From assembly GCA_020851565.1 (NCBI GenBank), contig JADZCN010000161.1:1-64000 (forward strand): a stretch of 64,000 bases of DNA. Reading direction: 5' to 3'. Below the pieces are notes generated by a model. It searched no databases. It worked only from the letters and a program-made list of their open reading frames with translations, and had not been told where the DNA came from. Made by a program: the position numbers and the translations under genes. The DNA is from Acidobacteriota bacterium. Its GTDB lineage: Bacteria > Acidobacteriota > Vicinamibacteria > Vicinamibacterales > UBA2999. Position 1 is the stretch's first letter. Each line of letters begins with the position of its first letter. This document shows, in pieces, positions 48,959-58,084 of this stretch.

Positions 48959-51582
48959 AAACACCGGGAGCGCGCCCGTACGATCGGCTGCTGCGGCTGT
49001 TGCCAGGGCGGGATCCGCGTGAGCGGCAGGCGATTGGGGACGACGCGGCACGGCTCCTGGACGGCGCTCGTGCGCGTGGCCGAGGCGCGTTGGTGTCGAC
49101 GTGGCTCTCGCTGCTCTGGGATCTCGCCATCGCCGGTGCCGGGCGGGATCTCGCCCGCGCGATTCGATCGATGGTGCGCGCACCGGGATTCACCCTGACG
49201 GTGTCCCTGCTTCTCGGCCTCGGCGTCGCGGCCACGACGACGCTGTTCGCCCTGGTGAACGCGGCCCTGCTGGCGCCCTTGCCCTATGAGGCCCCGGAAC
49301 GTCTGGTGATGGTCTGGGAGTCGAACGTTCCGCGGAATCGGCTGCGCGAGGGGCCATCGCCGGGGAACCTCAACGACTGGGTCGCCAGCAGCGATGCGTT
49401 CGAGGCGCTCACCGGATGGTGGACCGCACAGGCGACGCTGCGTGGCCTGGATGGCAGCACGCCGGTCACCGGAGTCCAGGTGACGAAGGGCTTCTTCGAG
49501 GTGTTTCGGCGCGCGCCGCTCCTCGGCCGGACGTTCGCGGACGACGAGTACGCGGGCAGGCCGTCGATCCCGTCGGGAAGGGTGGGCGCCGAGCCGATCC
49601 TCGTCCTGAGCCATCGCCTGTGGCAGAGCCTCGGGGCCGACCCCGCGCTGGTCGGAGGCACCGTCCGCGTCGAAGGCCGCGACTGGCGCGTCCTCGGCGT
49701 CATGCCTGCCGACTTCGCCGTCCCCGACGCCCAGGCGGCGTTCTGGACACCGTGGGACATGCGCGAGTCCTACAGCGGCCCTCGCTTTCCCGAGGGGCCG
49801 CCGCGCGAGGCCCGCTTTCTGCGTGTCGCCGGCCGCGTGAAGCCCGGCCTGTCTCGCGAAGCCGCCACGGAAAGGATGGAGGTGCTCGCGGCCCGCGTCG
49901 CGGCGGATCATCCGCGCACGAACGCCGAGTGGAGCGTAGAGCTCGTGCCGTTGAGGGAGGAGCTGGTTCGCTCGAGCCGCACGGGACTGCTGCTCGTGTT
50001 TGGCGCGGTGTCGTGCCTGCTCCTGCTGGTTTGCGCCAACGTGGCGAGCCTCTCGATTGTGCGCGGCACGGCGCGCGCGCGCGAGATGGCCATCCGGCTG
50101 GCGCTGGGCGCCGGCCGGCCGCGCGTTGTGAGGGAACGTCTGGCTGAGGCCGCGGTGTGTGCCGCGCTCACCGCGATCGTGGCCATCGTGTTCACCGCCT
50201 GGTCACTGGGGGCCGCGGTCGCATTTGCCCCCGCGGACATCCCCCGGCTGGATGAGGTCCACATGAACGCGCGTGTCGTGGCGTTTGCCGCGGCCCTCGC
50301 GCTCCTGGCCACCGTCATGGGCGTCCTGCTTCCGGGCCTTCGAGGCAGCGCGCCTGCGATTGCGCCAGCACTCAAGGACGGCGCGCCGGCATACGGGCAG
50401 CACGCCAGCCGCATGCGCCGAGGGCTCGTCATCGCCGAGATCGCCGTCACGGTGGTGCTCCTGGTCGGCGCCGGACTGCTGGCCAGGAGTTTCGCGAGCC
50501 TGCAGCGCGTGGACCCCGGCTTCGACGCGCGCAACCTGCTGGTGATGCGAATCGCGCCCGATGTGACGCGGTACCGCGGGGCCCAGGTGACGGACTACTA
50601 CCAGCGCGTCCTCGACTCCATCCGCGAGCTGCCCGGCGTCGCATCGTCCGCCGCGGTCACGGTTCTCCCGATGAGCACCATCGGCTCGGACTTCTACCGG
50701 CCGTATTGGCTGCAGGGCGCGCGTCCCGCGGGGAATACCCTCCCACAGGCGAACGTCCGGATGGCGACGCCCGGTTACTTCGAGACGCTCGGCCTGCCGC
50801 TCGTGTCAGGCCGCGAGTTCTCGGCTGGAGACACGGTGGAGGCGCCGCGGGTGGTCATCGTCAATGAGAGCCTCGCGCGCAGCGCCTGGAACGGCGAGGA
50901 CCCCGTGGGTCGCACGCTGGTCCTCGACTACCAGGGCGGCCCGACCGAACGCCTGGTCGTCGGCGTCGTCCGCGATGCCAGATACGACGGCCCGCGCAGC
51001 GCCCCGTCGCCCGAGATCTTCATCCCGCACGCGCAGAACCCCTACCTGGTGATGAACGTCGTGGTGCGGACCACGATGGACCCGGACGCGTTGGCCCGGC
51101 CGGCGCGGGCGCAGGCACTGAAGGTCGACCCCGATCAGCCGGTCCACTCCGTCACGACGATGGAGCGGCTGCTCGACGAGACCATGCAGCAGGACCGCTT
51201 CGCGATGCTGTTCGTGGCGCTCTTTGCCGTGGCGGGTCTGGTGACCGCCGCCACGGGCGTCTATGCGCTCCTGGCGTTCACCGTCGCCCAGCGTCGGCGC
51301 GAGATCGCGGTGCGGATGGCGATCGGGGCGTCATCGCGCTCCGTCGCGCGGCTGATCGTGGGGGAGTCCCTCGTGCTGGCCATCGCAGGCTGCGCCGTCG
51401 GCGCCCTCGGCGTGGCCGCCGTCAGCGGGTTGGCGCGGTCCGTCCTCTTCGGCGTTGCGCCACAGGACCCGTTCACGCTGGGGGCGACCGCTGCCGTTCT
51501 CGTCGCCACAGTGCTGGTGGCGAGTTGGCTGCCGGCGCGGCGCGCCGCGAGGGTCAACCCGGTCTCGGCGCTGCGTGTCTGA
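48955..51582 (+). CDS. ADOP-type ABC transporter permease
   Basis: An 875-residue permease of the acidobacterial duplicated orphan type. The soluble N-terminus (RPYDRLLRLLPGRDPRERQA) precedes TM1 (APGFTLTVSLLLGLGVAA). Two FtsX modules with a large outer domain between TM1 and TM2 follow, e.g. VCANVASLSIVRGTARAR and QRRREIAVRMAIGASSRSV. It lacks an ATPase partner. Its 3' end overlaps the convergent MFS frame by 252 bp. Confidence 0.92.
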   Translation: MKTPGARPYDRLLRLLPGRDPRERQAIGDDAARLLDGARARGRGALVSTWLSLLWDLAIAGAGRDLARAIRSMVRAPGFTLTVSLLLGLGVAATTTLFALVNAALLAPLPYEAPERLVMVWESNVPRNRLREGPSPGNLNDWVASSDAFEALTGWWTAQATLRGLDGSTPVTGVQVTKGFFEVFRRAPLLGRTFADDEYAGRPSIPSGRVGAEPILVLSHRLWQSLGADPALVGGTVRVEGRDWRVLGVMPADFAVPDAQAAFWTPWDMRESYSGPRFPEGPPREARFLRVAGRVKPGLSREAATERMEVLAARVAADHPRTNAEWSVELVPLREELVRSSRTGLLLVFGAVSCLLLLVCANVASLSIVRGTARAREMAIRLALGAGRPRVVRERLAEAAVCAALTAIVAIVFTAWSLGAAVAFAPADIPRLDEVHMNARVVAFAAALALLATVMGVLLPGLRGSAPAIAPALKDGAPAYGQHASRMRRGLVIAEIAVTVVLLVGAGLLARSFASLQRVDPGFDARNLLVMRIAPDVTRYRGAQVTDYYQRVLDSIRELPGVASSAAVTVLPMSTIGSDFYRPYWLQGARPAGNTLPQANVRMATPGYFETLGLPLVSGREFSAGDTVEAPRVVIVNESLARSAWNGEDPVGRTLVLDYQGGPTERLVVGVVRDARYDGPRSAPSPEIFIPHAQNPYLVMNVVVRTTMDPDALARPARAQALKVDPDQPVHSVTTMERLLDETMQQDRFAMLFVALFAVAGLVTAATGVYALLAFTVAQRRREIAVRMAIGASSRSVARLIVGESLVLAIAGCAVGALGVAAVSGLARSVLFGVAPQDPFTLGATAAVLVATVLVASWLPARRAARVNPVSALRV

Positions 51583-52764
51583 GACCCGGGCGACCCTCCC
51601 GAACGCCACGGCGGCGCCGGCCCCAATCGTCGCGAGTGCGGCGAACATCACGCCGTAGCCGCCCGACGCGACGATGAACCCGGCAGCGATCGGGCCGAGG
51701 GCATCGCCGATGTCGTAGATGGTACCGAACACTCCATGGGCCGCGCCGTAGCGCTCGCGACGCGTCAGGTCCGTGATGAAGGCGCTGGTCGCCGCCGTGG
51801 TGGTGGCCACTCCCGCGGCGTACACGACTACCGCCGCCGTCAGCCAGCCGGGACTGGCGGCGAGTGGCAGTCCCCCAACCACGGCACTGCACAGTGCCAG
51901 CCCCGCCACGATGACGTGACGACGGCCCACGCGGTCCGACACGACTCCGAGCACGGGTCGAATCGCCAGCGTCGTCAGCGTCTGTGCCGCGAAGAGCCAG
52001 CCGATCTCCGCAGGCGACATGCGCACGACGTCCCGGGCGTACAGCGGCAGGAAGGCGTTGAGCGCGCCGCTCAGCACGAACTGCGCGGCGTGCGCTGCGC
52101 TGGTGGCCAGCACGAGCCTGTGCCGCAGTACTTCGACCACCCCGTCACGAAAGGCCGCCCAGTCGAGCGCCCGCGGTGATGTGGCCCCGGCCCCGTGGAA
52201 CGACAGCCGGCTGACGAGCGCCGGGGAGAGGACCCCGATCGCGCCGGCGGCGAGGAACGCCAGATCGAAACGCCCCGCAGCCATGGCGTACCCGCCGACT
52301 ACCGGCCCGAGGGCCTGGCCGGCGCCCTGCGCCGTGGCCAGCGTGCTCAACCACGCGCCGCGGCGCCCCACGGGCGCCAGGTCGGAGGCCGCCGCCGATG
52401 CCACGGGTCCGAAGATGGCCGTCGCGTGTCCGTGGAGGATGCGCACCACGACGAGCAGGGCCAGCGATGCCACGCACAAGTAGGCGAAGGGCATCACGGC
52501 GAACACGAGCGCGCCAGCCATCAGGAGGCGCCGGCGACCCAGCAGGTCCGACAGCGCGCCTGCGGGAAGCTTCACGAAGATGCCGGTGATGGTGGAAGCG
52601 CCGACGACGAGCCCGACGATCTCGGGGCCGGCGCCAAGGTCGCGGGCGAAGAGCGGCAGCAGCGGCGTGCGGCAGATGGCGTTGCTGCAGTATGCCGCCG
52701 CGGCGGCAACCGACAGCTTCCCCAGGATCCGCCCCGGATCGCCGCGCGGCTCGCCGGCTGCCAT
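51331..52764 (-). CDS. MFS transporter linked to ChrB
   Basis: A 477-residue permease with about 12 membrane segments and the motif KLPAGALSDLLGRRRLL. The MFS core ends near position 51580; the frame then continues another ~80 residues, antisense to the 3' end of the ADOP gene, in a low-complexity, non-membrane tail. Either the true stop was lost or translation ends with that tail. The ATG 52764 overlaps the chrB stop (TGATG), so the two are coupled. It may serve as the exporter for the compound sensed by ChrB. Confidence 0.82.
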   Translation of the reverse strand: MAAGEPRGDPGRILGKLSVAAAAAYCSNAICRTPLLPLFARDLGAGPEIVGLVVGASTITGIFVKLPAGALSDLLGRRRLLMAGALVFAVMPFAYLCVASLALLVVVRILHGHATAIFGPVASAAASDLAPVGRRGAWLSTLATAQGAGQALGPVVGGYAMAAGRFDLAFLAAGAIGVLSPALVSRLSFHGAGATSPRALDWAAFRDGVVEVLRHRLVLATSAAHAAQFVLSGALNAFLPLYARDVVRMSPAEIGWLFAAQTLTTLAIRPVLGVVSDRVGRRHVIVAGLALCSAVVGGLPLAASPGWLTAAVVVYAAGVATTTAATSAFITDLTRRERYGAAHGVFGTIYDIGDALGPIAAGFIVASGGYGVMFAALATIGAGAAVAFGRVARVSDTQRRDRVDPRGAPRRQPTRHQHCGDENGSGRPQRERVLWRNAEEDGPRQPADGGHAEGADGAACDGQHEGLPHDQPRDGAR

Positions 52765-53864
52765 CAGCGGCCTCGGTGGGGGGGCCTCCGTTCGCGCACC
52801 TGTCGCCGCGCCCCGTTTGCCACGGGTCGAGGCCCGGCGGTCCTTGCGGACTGCGCGAACGCCAGATACAAGGATTCGAACAGCACGATGCCTCGCTCGA
52901 GCAGCTCCGCATCGTCCGGTGTGGAGAGCTGGAGGCCGTCGATGATGGTGCCAACGGGCCCGGCCTCCGGCGCGCCGAAGCGGCTGTCCTTCAGGTCGAG
53001 GTCGTGGACGATGGTGGCCAGGCGGGCCACGGCGGCGTCCTGCAGCGCGAACATCGCGCACAGCGTCTCGAAGGTGCAGTGCTCACCGCGATGGCTGAAC
53101 TCGACGCCGAACATGTCGAAGGGGAGGGAGTCGGCCGAGGGCAGGTGGTCGCGATCCGGCGCGAACGCGAATCGGGCTTCGGCGTCGATGAAGCGGCGGA
53201 TGAGCCAGGCCGAGCTCATGCGGTCCACACCCGGCCGCGGGCGTGTCACCCAGAGGCGCTTCGTGAACGTGGAGGCATCGAGGCTGGAGGACGAGGCGGC
53301 GTCCCGGGCGCGGGCGCCGCCTGCACGGGCTTCCAGATCACCCAGCAGGGCCGCCACGCGATCCCGGCCCGCGCTGCCGAAGAAGTCGATGCGCTCGATC
53401 GCTGAGAGCCGTTCCCTGAACAGGCCCAGCTGGCGGGATGCGGAGGGCACCCGCCTGGCCCGGCCGCGCCGCGGAGCGGACAGGCGCTTCAGCACGGTCT
53501 CGACCTCCACCGCCAGCGACTGGTAGGCCTCCTGTCGCGCCTGCCGGAACGCCTCGACGAGCGCATCGTCCGACCAGGAGTCGAGCGTGCCGGCCGCGAA
53601 GACGGTGGCTTCGCCGCCCGATCCAGTGATCTCGCTCTTCAGCCACTCCATGTCCTCGCGCGCCTGCGCGGTGTCGGGCAGGACGTACACGGCCTGTTTC
53701 ACCGGCAGCGCGCCAATCCGCTGCAGCCGCCGCCAGGTGCGCACGCGCAGGTTGGACGGCGAGGCCGGCAGCTGGTGCACGAGCACCAGCCAGCGTCCTG
53801 CCGAGGCATCGCGCACGGCTGGGGTGTCACCGGGGGTGGCGGCGGGCGTGGGTCGCGCGGGCAT
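52764..53864 (-). CDS. chrB: Chromate resistance protein ChrB
   Basis: A 366-residue protein with both ChrB parts. The N-terminal domain (about 25-160) shows WLVLVHQLPASPSNLRVRTW and LPVKQAVYVLPDTAQARED. The C-terminal ChrB domain shows WVTRPRPGVDRMSSAWLIRRF, FAPDRDHLP, FDMFGVEFSHRGEHCTFETL. In other bacteria ChrB regulates chromate efflux and senses chromate. No chrA-type chromate transporter was found, but a coupled MFS gene follows. The start ATG 53864 faces the secreted-protein gene across 100 bp, with an ACTGT-A-ACAGT element between. Confidence 0.88.
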   Translation of the reverse strand: MPARPTPAATPGDTPAVRDASAGRWLVLVHQLPASPSNLRVRTWRRLQRIGALPVKQAVYVLPDTAQAREDMEWLKSEITGSGGEATVFAAGTLDSWSDDALVEAFRQARQEAYQSLAVEVETVLKRLSAPRRGRARRVPSASRQLGLFRERLSAIERIDFFGSAGRDRVAALLGDLEARAGGARARDAASSSSLDASTFTKRLWVTRPRPGVDRMSSAWLIRRFIDAEARFAFAPDRDHLPSADSLPFDMFGVEFSHRGEHCTFETLCAMFALQDAAVARLATIVHDLDLKDSRFGAPEAGPVGTIIDGLQLSTPDDAELLERGIVLFESLYLAFAQSARTAGPRPVANGARRQVRERRPPHRGR

Positions 53865-53871
53865 GGCTGAT

Positions 53872-53882
53872 ACTGTAACAGT
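53872..53882. promoter_or_regulatory. Short palindrome ACTGT-A-ACAGT near chrB
   Basis: A perfect inverted repeat with 5-bp arms in the gap between chrB and the divergent exported-protein gene. A TATAGT (53893-53898) nearby may be a -10 for the plus-strand gene. It could be an operator of ChrB or another regulator; a palindrome this short can arise by chance. Confidence 0.4.
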
Positions 53883-53964
53883 CGTTTCAATGTATAGTCA
53901 TCCTGTTTCACGTCTGGAGGCGCTCGGGCGCCCGACGGCGCCGGGTGGCGCAGAGGAGGCCGTG

Positions 53965-54714
53965 ATGATCCGGATCGTGTCGACTTCGATGGTGGTGGCC
54001 GGGGCGCTGGGCGCCGGCGTGTGGGCCTCGGGGCAGGCCGGCGGCGGTCAGCCGGCGCAGAATCCGCGCCAGCAGCCGGGCGCGGCGATGCACATCTACG
54101 CGCCGGACCAGCACGACCTCTACGACGGGCGGTTCGTCATCTCCGCCAACCGCATCCACATGATCGGCGGGCTGAACGATCCCGAGGGTTGGGATCACCT
54201 CGACAACGAGGCGAAGTCGGCGCGCCTGGTCTCGGGGACCGCGGAGATCGACGTGGACGAGATCCGCAACACGGGCACGTTCGTGGCGAAGCTCCGCATT
54301 CCCGAGGGCGACTTCGTGATGACCATGGACCGCTGGCACGAGTTCAGCCCCTGCCAGGACGGCGGGATTGTCGCCTACGTGCACGAGCATGGCGCCGACT
54401 CGGGCTGCGGCGACAACAACTGGCCGAAGACCCTCGGCTTCCTGGCCGGGTGGGGCTACGGCCACGCCACGTTGAACGGCACGCCGCTCTACCAGGACTA
54501 CGAGATGCACTTCATGGTCACGCAGGGCCTGCACGACCGGAAGACGCTGCGCGTGAACTACCCGATGAAGGACAAGCAGCGGCCGGCCGGCGAGACCAAC
54601 CCGGCCACGCAGCAGATCGACTTCTACATCCGCAGCCCCCAGCCGAACCCGAAGAACCGGCCGGCGCGCCAGGTGTTCGTGCACTTCTTCGGCATGGAAA
54701 TCACGTGGAAGTGA
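53965..54714 (+). CDS. Exported protein of unknown function
   Basis: A 249-residue protein with a signal peptide (STSMVVAGALGAGVWASGQAG) and a Gln/Pro-rich N-terminal linker. The mature part has well-defined strands and several His/Cys/Trp (RWHEFSPCQDGGIVAYVHEH, GADSGCGDNNWPKTLG, LAGWGYGHATLNG). No family is recognised. AGGAGG lies before the ATG. It is divergent from chrB and may share control with it. Confidence 0.65.
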   Translation: MIRIVSTSMVVAGALGAGVWASGQAGGGQPAQNPRQQPGAAMHIYAPDQHDLYDGRFVISANRIHMIGGLNDPEGWDHLDNEAKSARLVSGTAEIDVDEIRNTGTFVAKLRIPEGDFVMTMDRWHEFSPCQDGGIVAYVHEHGADSGCGDNNWPKTLGFLAGWGYGHATLNGTPLYQDYEMHFMVTQGLHDRKTLRVNYPMKDKQRPAGETNPATQQIDFYIRSPQPNPKNRPARQVFVHFFGMEITWK

Positions 54715-54788
54715 CCCACGCCGCTCGAGCGTCCGTGACCGCTCTCTAGGGCATCAGCCGCGCCCGCTGGTCGGTGTCGGTGAACCCG

Positions 54789-56018
54789 TCACCTCGGGGA
54801 TGGACGTCCTGCTTCTTCCGCGAAGGTTTGCGCGATGCGCAACGCGATGCCGGAGGTGTCCGCGTAGGAGATGTTCGAGGTCACGGCCACGACGAGGCCT
54901 CGCTCGCGGAACATCATGAGCGATGCGACCATCCCGCCCAGCAACTCGCCGTCGTGACCCACCGCGCTCGCCTGTTCGCCCGCCAGCGTGACGGGTTCGA
55001 GGTCCCAGCCCAGGCCATAGCCCGTTGCCTCCCCGGAGGCCAGCCGCTGTGACACCTGGAGCAGCTGCATCGTGGCAGGCTGCAGCAGCGCGCCTTTGCT
55101 CATCGCCATGCCGAAGCGCGCGAGGTCCAAGGGCGTGGACACGAAGACGCTGGCACCCGCGTAGCACGACAGGTCGACGTCGCGCATCGGGTCCGGGCCG
55201 TAGCGGGGGTCGGCCGCGAACCGCGGGAAGTAGGGCGTCGCCCGGACCGCGGCGGACTCGGTGACGGCGTCGGCCCGAGTGTCGTCCATTCCCAGCGGCT
55301 CGAAGACCTGCTTCCGCATGAAGGTCAGGAAGGGCTCGCCTGCAGCGGCTTCCACGGCCGCGCTCACCACGATCCAGCCGTAGCTCGAGTAGCGGTACGC
55401 GGTTCCCGGCTCGAAGAGCAGCGGACGATCCGCGAAGTGCTCGAGCGCGTCGACCGGCCGCTCGCAGTGCCGGGAGAAGAGCGGTCCCTCGTCGCCGCCG
55501 TCGTTCCGGACGCCGGCGACGTGGCCCATCAACTGGCGCAGCGTGACGGGCCATTCCTTGCGGGGGAATGCAGGCACGTATGCCTGAATCTCGTCATCGA
55601 GCGTCAGGCCGCCCTTCTCCAGGAGCAGGCCGACAGCGGCCGAGGTGAGGGCAATAGAGGCGGTGCCGATCCTGAACCGCGTCTCCGGCCCCACGGGCGT
55701 TCGCTTCTCGAGGCTGGCCCATCCGAACCCCTCTGCCCACACGATATCGCTGCCGACTCCGACCGCCACCGAGAGTCCCGGCAGGTTCTGCTCCTGGAGG
55801 CTCGCACGGGCGAGCTGGCGTCCCTGCTCCACGGCCCCTCCCCACCGTGACGGCGGGGTCGTGTGCGTCAGCGAGGGGACGCCACCGGCCTCAGGGTGCA
55901 GGAGGGTCGTCGTGGCGCTCATGAACCCCCAGACTCCCAGGACCGCCATGAGCAGCAGTCCCGCGCCGAGGGCGATCAGCGCGAGCCAGGTTTCCGTCCG
56001 GTTCCAGCTCTTCGACAC
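54789..56018 (-). CDS. Serine beta-lactamase-like protein, SxxK absent
   Basis: A 409-residue protein with an N-terminal membrane segment (ALIALGAGLLLMAVLGVWGF) and a class C/LACTB-type fold. The segment that in active members reads S-V-S-K is TASI at residues 119-122, losing both the nucleophile Ser and Lys. The YxN motif is YSSYGW, and the HxG is GHDGELLGG. It may therefore not hydrolyse peptides and might bind cell-wall material. The start GTG 56018 is the first in frame. Confidence 0.78.
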   Translation of the reverse strand: MSKSWNRTETWLALIALGAGLLLMAVLGVWGFMSATTTLLHPEAGGVPSLTHTTPPSRWGGAVEQGRQLARASLQEQNLPGLSVAVGVGSDIVWAEGFGWASLEKRTPVGPETRFRIGTASIALTSAAVGLLLEKGGLTLDDEIQAYVPAFPRKEWPVTLRQLMGHVAGVRNDGGDEGPLFSRHCERPVDALEHFADRPLLFEPGTAYRYSSYGWIVVSAAVEAAAGEPFLTFMRKQVFEPLGMDDTRADAVTESAAVRATPYFPRFAADPRYGPDPMRDVDLSCYAGASVFVSTPLDLARFGMAMSKGALLQPATMQLLQVSQRLASGEATGYGLGWDLEPVTLAGEQASAVGHDGELLGGMVASLMMFRERGLVVAVTSNISYADTSGIALRIAQTFAEEAGRPSPR

Positions 56019-56193
56019 GTGGCCTCCGTGCGAAAGGATCGCCGTGAATCCCTGGCCAGGTCTTCACCGGGAGGTGAGCGTCACCTGAGATTTCCGTGAG
56101 CGAGGGCGGGATCGCCGCGTGGGTGGCGTGACGCGCCCCGTCCCGACGCGTCAAGGCCTTCCTTCGGGGGCGAAGCACTGAGGGCCTGCGTCG

Positions 56194-56784
56194 TCAGCGA
56201 AGCGGACGAGACGCGGCGCCTCGCGCCCGCAGCGCCGCGACAATGGTCTCGGGGAACGGGCGCTGCCGCCAGCCGAGGTTTGTCGGTTCCCAGAGCACGG
56301 TGCCTCCGTCCGGCTCGTCCGCGTTCGGGTCCGCGCCGCGGTCGAGCATGCCCGACACGAGGGCCAGGTCCTCACAGCCGGCCGCGCGTCCGAGCAGCGT
56401 CCATCCGCCCGGGTCTCGGTCCGCGACGTCCGCACCGGCCGCGATCAGGAGGCGCGCGGCCTGGACCGATCCGCACTGCTGGAGCGCGTAGCTCGCCAGC
56501 GACTCGCGCGCCGCTCCCAGTTCCGGCGTGCTGCCACCCACACCCGTCGTGGTGGCGCGGCCTATCGTCCGTCGCGGGTACGACCGCCACTGCGCGCGCT
56601 CATTCGGGGAGAGGCCGCGTGCCAGGTACTGCTCCAGGGTCGCGAGGTCGTTCTCGCGGATGGCCTCGCTGGCCGATGCATGGTCGGGCCAGTACTCCGG
56701 CAGCATGTACACGCCGGCGAGCGCCATCAGCACCGCGACCAGAACCATCAGAGGCTTGCCGAAGAGCGTGTATCCCAGGCCCAT
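56194..56784 (-). CDS. Membrane ankyrin-repeat protein
   Basis: A 196-residue protein with an N-terminal membrane segment (FGKPLMVLVAVLMALAGVYM) and two to three ankyrin repeats, e.g. QAARLLIAAGADVADRDPGG, WTLLGRAAGCEDLALVSGML, DRGADPNADEPDGG. Ankyrin repeats bind other proteins. The ATG 56784 was chosen so that it does not overlap the TetR gene. No neighbour gives a role. Confidence 0.75.
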   Translation of the reverse strand: MGLGYTLFGKPLMVLVAVLMALAGVYMLPEYWPDHASASEAIRENDLATLEQYLARGLSPNERAQWRSYPRRTIGRATTTGVGGSTPELGAARESLASYALQQCGSVQAARLLIAAGADVADRDPGGWTLLGRAAGCEDLALVSGMLDRGADPNADEPDGGTVLWEPTNLGWRQRPFPETIVAALRARGAASRPLR

Positions 56785-56795
56785 GGCTTTCGTGA

Positions 56796-57473
56796 TCAGC
56801 GACCCACGACACGGCGGCGCGTCGAGGGTCCACGCCGTCCATTCGATGCGGCCGGGCCGGCCGTCCGGTGACGCCTCAGCCACGGCGCCAGCACGGACTC
56901 GAGGTCCCTGCCGATCCAGTCAACGGCCTTTCCCTCGCGATACGTCGCCCAGGACATCAGGGACCCGCCGATGACGGCTTCCACGGTACACGCGAGCGTG
57001 CGGGCGTCAACATCATGCCGCAGCTCGCCCGCCGCGATGGCCGCCTCGAGCAGCGCTTCGATCTCGCGGCGCGTCGCACGCGCGTTCTCGACGAGGTGTT
57101 CCCGGAGGACGTCGTCGGCGAGGTCGGTTTGCAGGTACGCCAGGTTTCGCAGGAGCGCGTCCGGCGTGGGGGCCAGGTCGGTCATGCAAGCCGCGTACGC
57201 CCGCAGCGTCGACAGCGGCCGCCCGCGAGAAGCGGCGCGCAGGCCCGCGAAGACAGCACCGGCACTGCCCGCAAACCGCTCGGACAGCGCCACGATCAGC
57301 GCGCGCTTGCTGCCGAAGCGCTGCACCAGGCGGCCGGGCGTGACGCCCGCCTCTGCGGCGATGTCGGCGAGCGTGAGCTCGTGGGGGCCGCGGCGGCTCA
57401 TGGCACGCTGCGCGGCGGCGAAGACGTCCTCGTCGGTCACCTTCGGGCGCCGGCCCCGGGGAGGAGTTGACAA
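56796..57473 (-). CDS. TetR-family repressor
   Basis: A 225-residue regulator with an N-terminal HTH (TLADIAAEAGVTPGRLVQRFGS). The only in-frame start giving the R-G-R-P-K leader is TTG 57473; GTG 57440 is a shorter alternative. It is divergent from the DHFR-like gene, and two palindromes lie in the gap, so it should repress both genes. Confidence 0.87.
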   Translation of the reverse strand: MSTPPRGRRPKVTDEDVFAAAQRAMSRRGPHELTLADIAAEAGVTPGRLVQRFGSKRALIVALSERFAGSAGAVFAGLRAASRGRPLSTLRAYAACMTDLAPTPDALLRNLAYLQTDLADDVLREHLVENARATRREIEALLEAAIAAGELRHDVDARTLACTVEAVIGGSLMSWATYREGKAVDWIGRDLESVLAPWLRRHRTAGPAASNGRRGPSTRRRVVGR

Positions 57474-57476
57474 TGG

Positions 57477-57492
57477 CTAAACCCTGGTTTAG
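57477..57492. promoter_or_regulatory. TetR operator 1: CTAAACC-CT-GGTTTAG
   Basis: A perfect inverted repeat with 7-bp arms and a 2-bp spacer, immediately next to the TetR start. Confidence 0.75.
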
Positions 57493-57502
57493 TTTCAGCG
57501 TT

Positions 57503-57520
57503 ACTAAATGACAGTTTAGT
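57503..57520. promoter_or_regulatory. TetR operator 2: ACTAAA-N6-TTTAGT
   Basis: A second inverted repeat with 6-bp arms and a 6-bp spacer, 16 bp before the DHFR-like gene. The half-sites CTAAA/TTTAG match those of operator 1. Confidence 0.65.
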
Positions 57521-57535
57521 CGATGGAGCCCATCG

Positions 57536-58069
57536 ATGCGAAAGGTGATCTACGGCGGTGCGATGAGCCTCGACGGCTACATCGCCGGCCCCAACGGCGA
57601 GTACGACTGGATCGTGATGGACCCGGACATCGACTTCGCCGGGCTGATGGGCCGGTTCGACACCTTCCTCATCGGCCGCAAGACCTTCCAGGCGATGCAG
57701 AAGATGGGCGACGCCGCGCCGCCGGCCCCTGGCATCCGGAACATCGTCTTCTCGAGGACGCTCGGTCCCGGAGACTGCCCGCAGGCGACCCGGAGCGGCG
57801 ATGCGGAGCGGATGGTGGCCGAGCTCCGTGCGCAGCCCGGCAAGGACATCGCGCTCTTCGGCGGCGGCGAGCTGTTCCGGAGCCTGCTGGCGGCGGGCCT
57901 CGTCGACGAGGTGCATTTCCATATCGTTCCGGTGCTGCTCGGCGGCGGGATCCCGCTGCTGCCGTCGCCGGCCGATCGCGCCACGCTCAGGCTGACATCG
58001 CACCGGGTGTACGAGAAGACCGGCACGATGGGGCTGGAGTACGAAATCGTCGGAGCGCGTCGCGACTGA
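57536..58069 (+). CDS. Dihydrofolate reductase-family (RibD-C-like) protein
   Basis: A 177-residue protein of the DHFR/RibD C-terminal fold. Signatures are GGAMSLDGYIAGPNGEYDW, FLIGRKTFQAM, LFGGGELFRSLLAAGLVDEVH and PVLLGGGIPLL. Such small proteins use NADPH to reduce folate-like or other compounds; the substrate is not known. It is divergent from a TetR gene and likely induced when that repressor is released. Confidence 0.88.
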   Translation: MRKVIYGGAMSLDGYIAGPNGEYDWIVMDPDIDFAGLMGRFDTFLIGRKTFQAMQKMGDAAPPAPGIRNIVFSRTLGPGDCPQATRSGDAERMVAELRAQPGKDIALFGGGELFRSLLAAGLVDEVHFHIVPVLLGGGIPLLPSPADRATLRLTSHRVYEKTGTMGLEYEIVGARRD

Positions 58070-58084
58070 CCCGCACGCCGTCCA

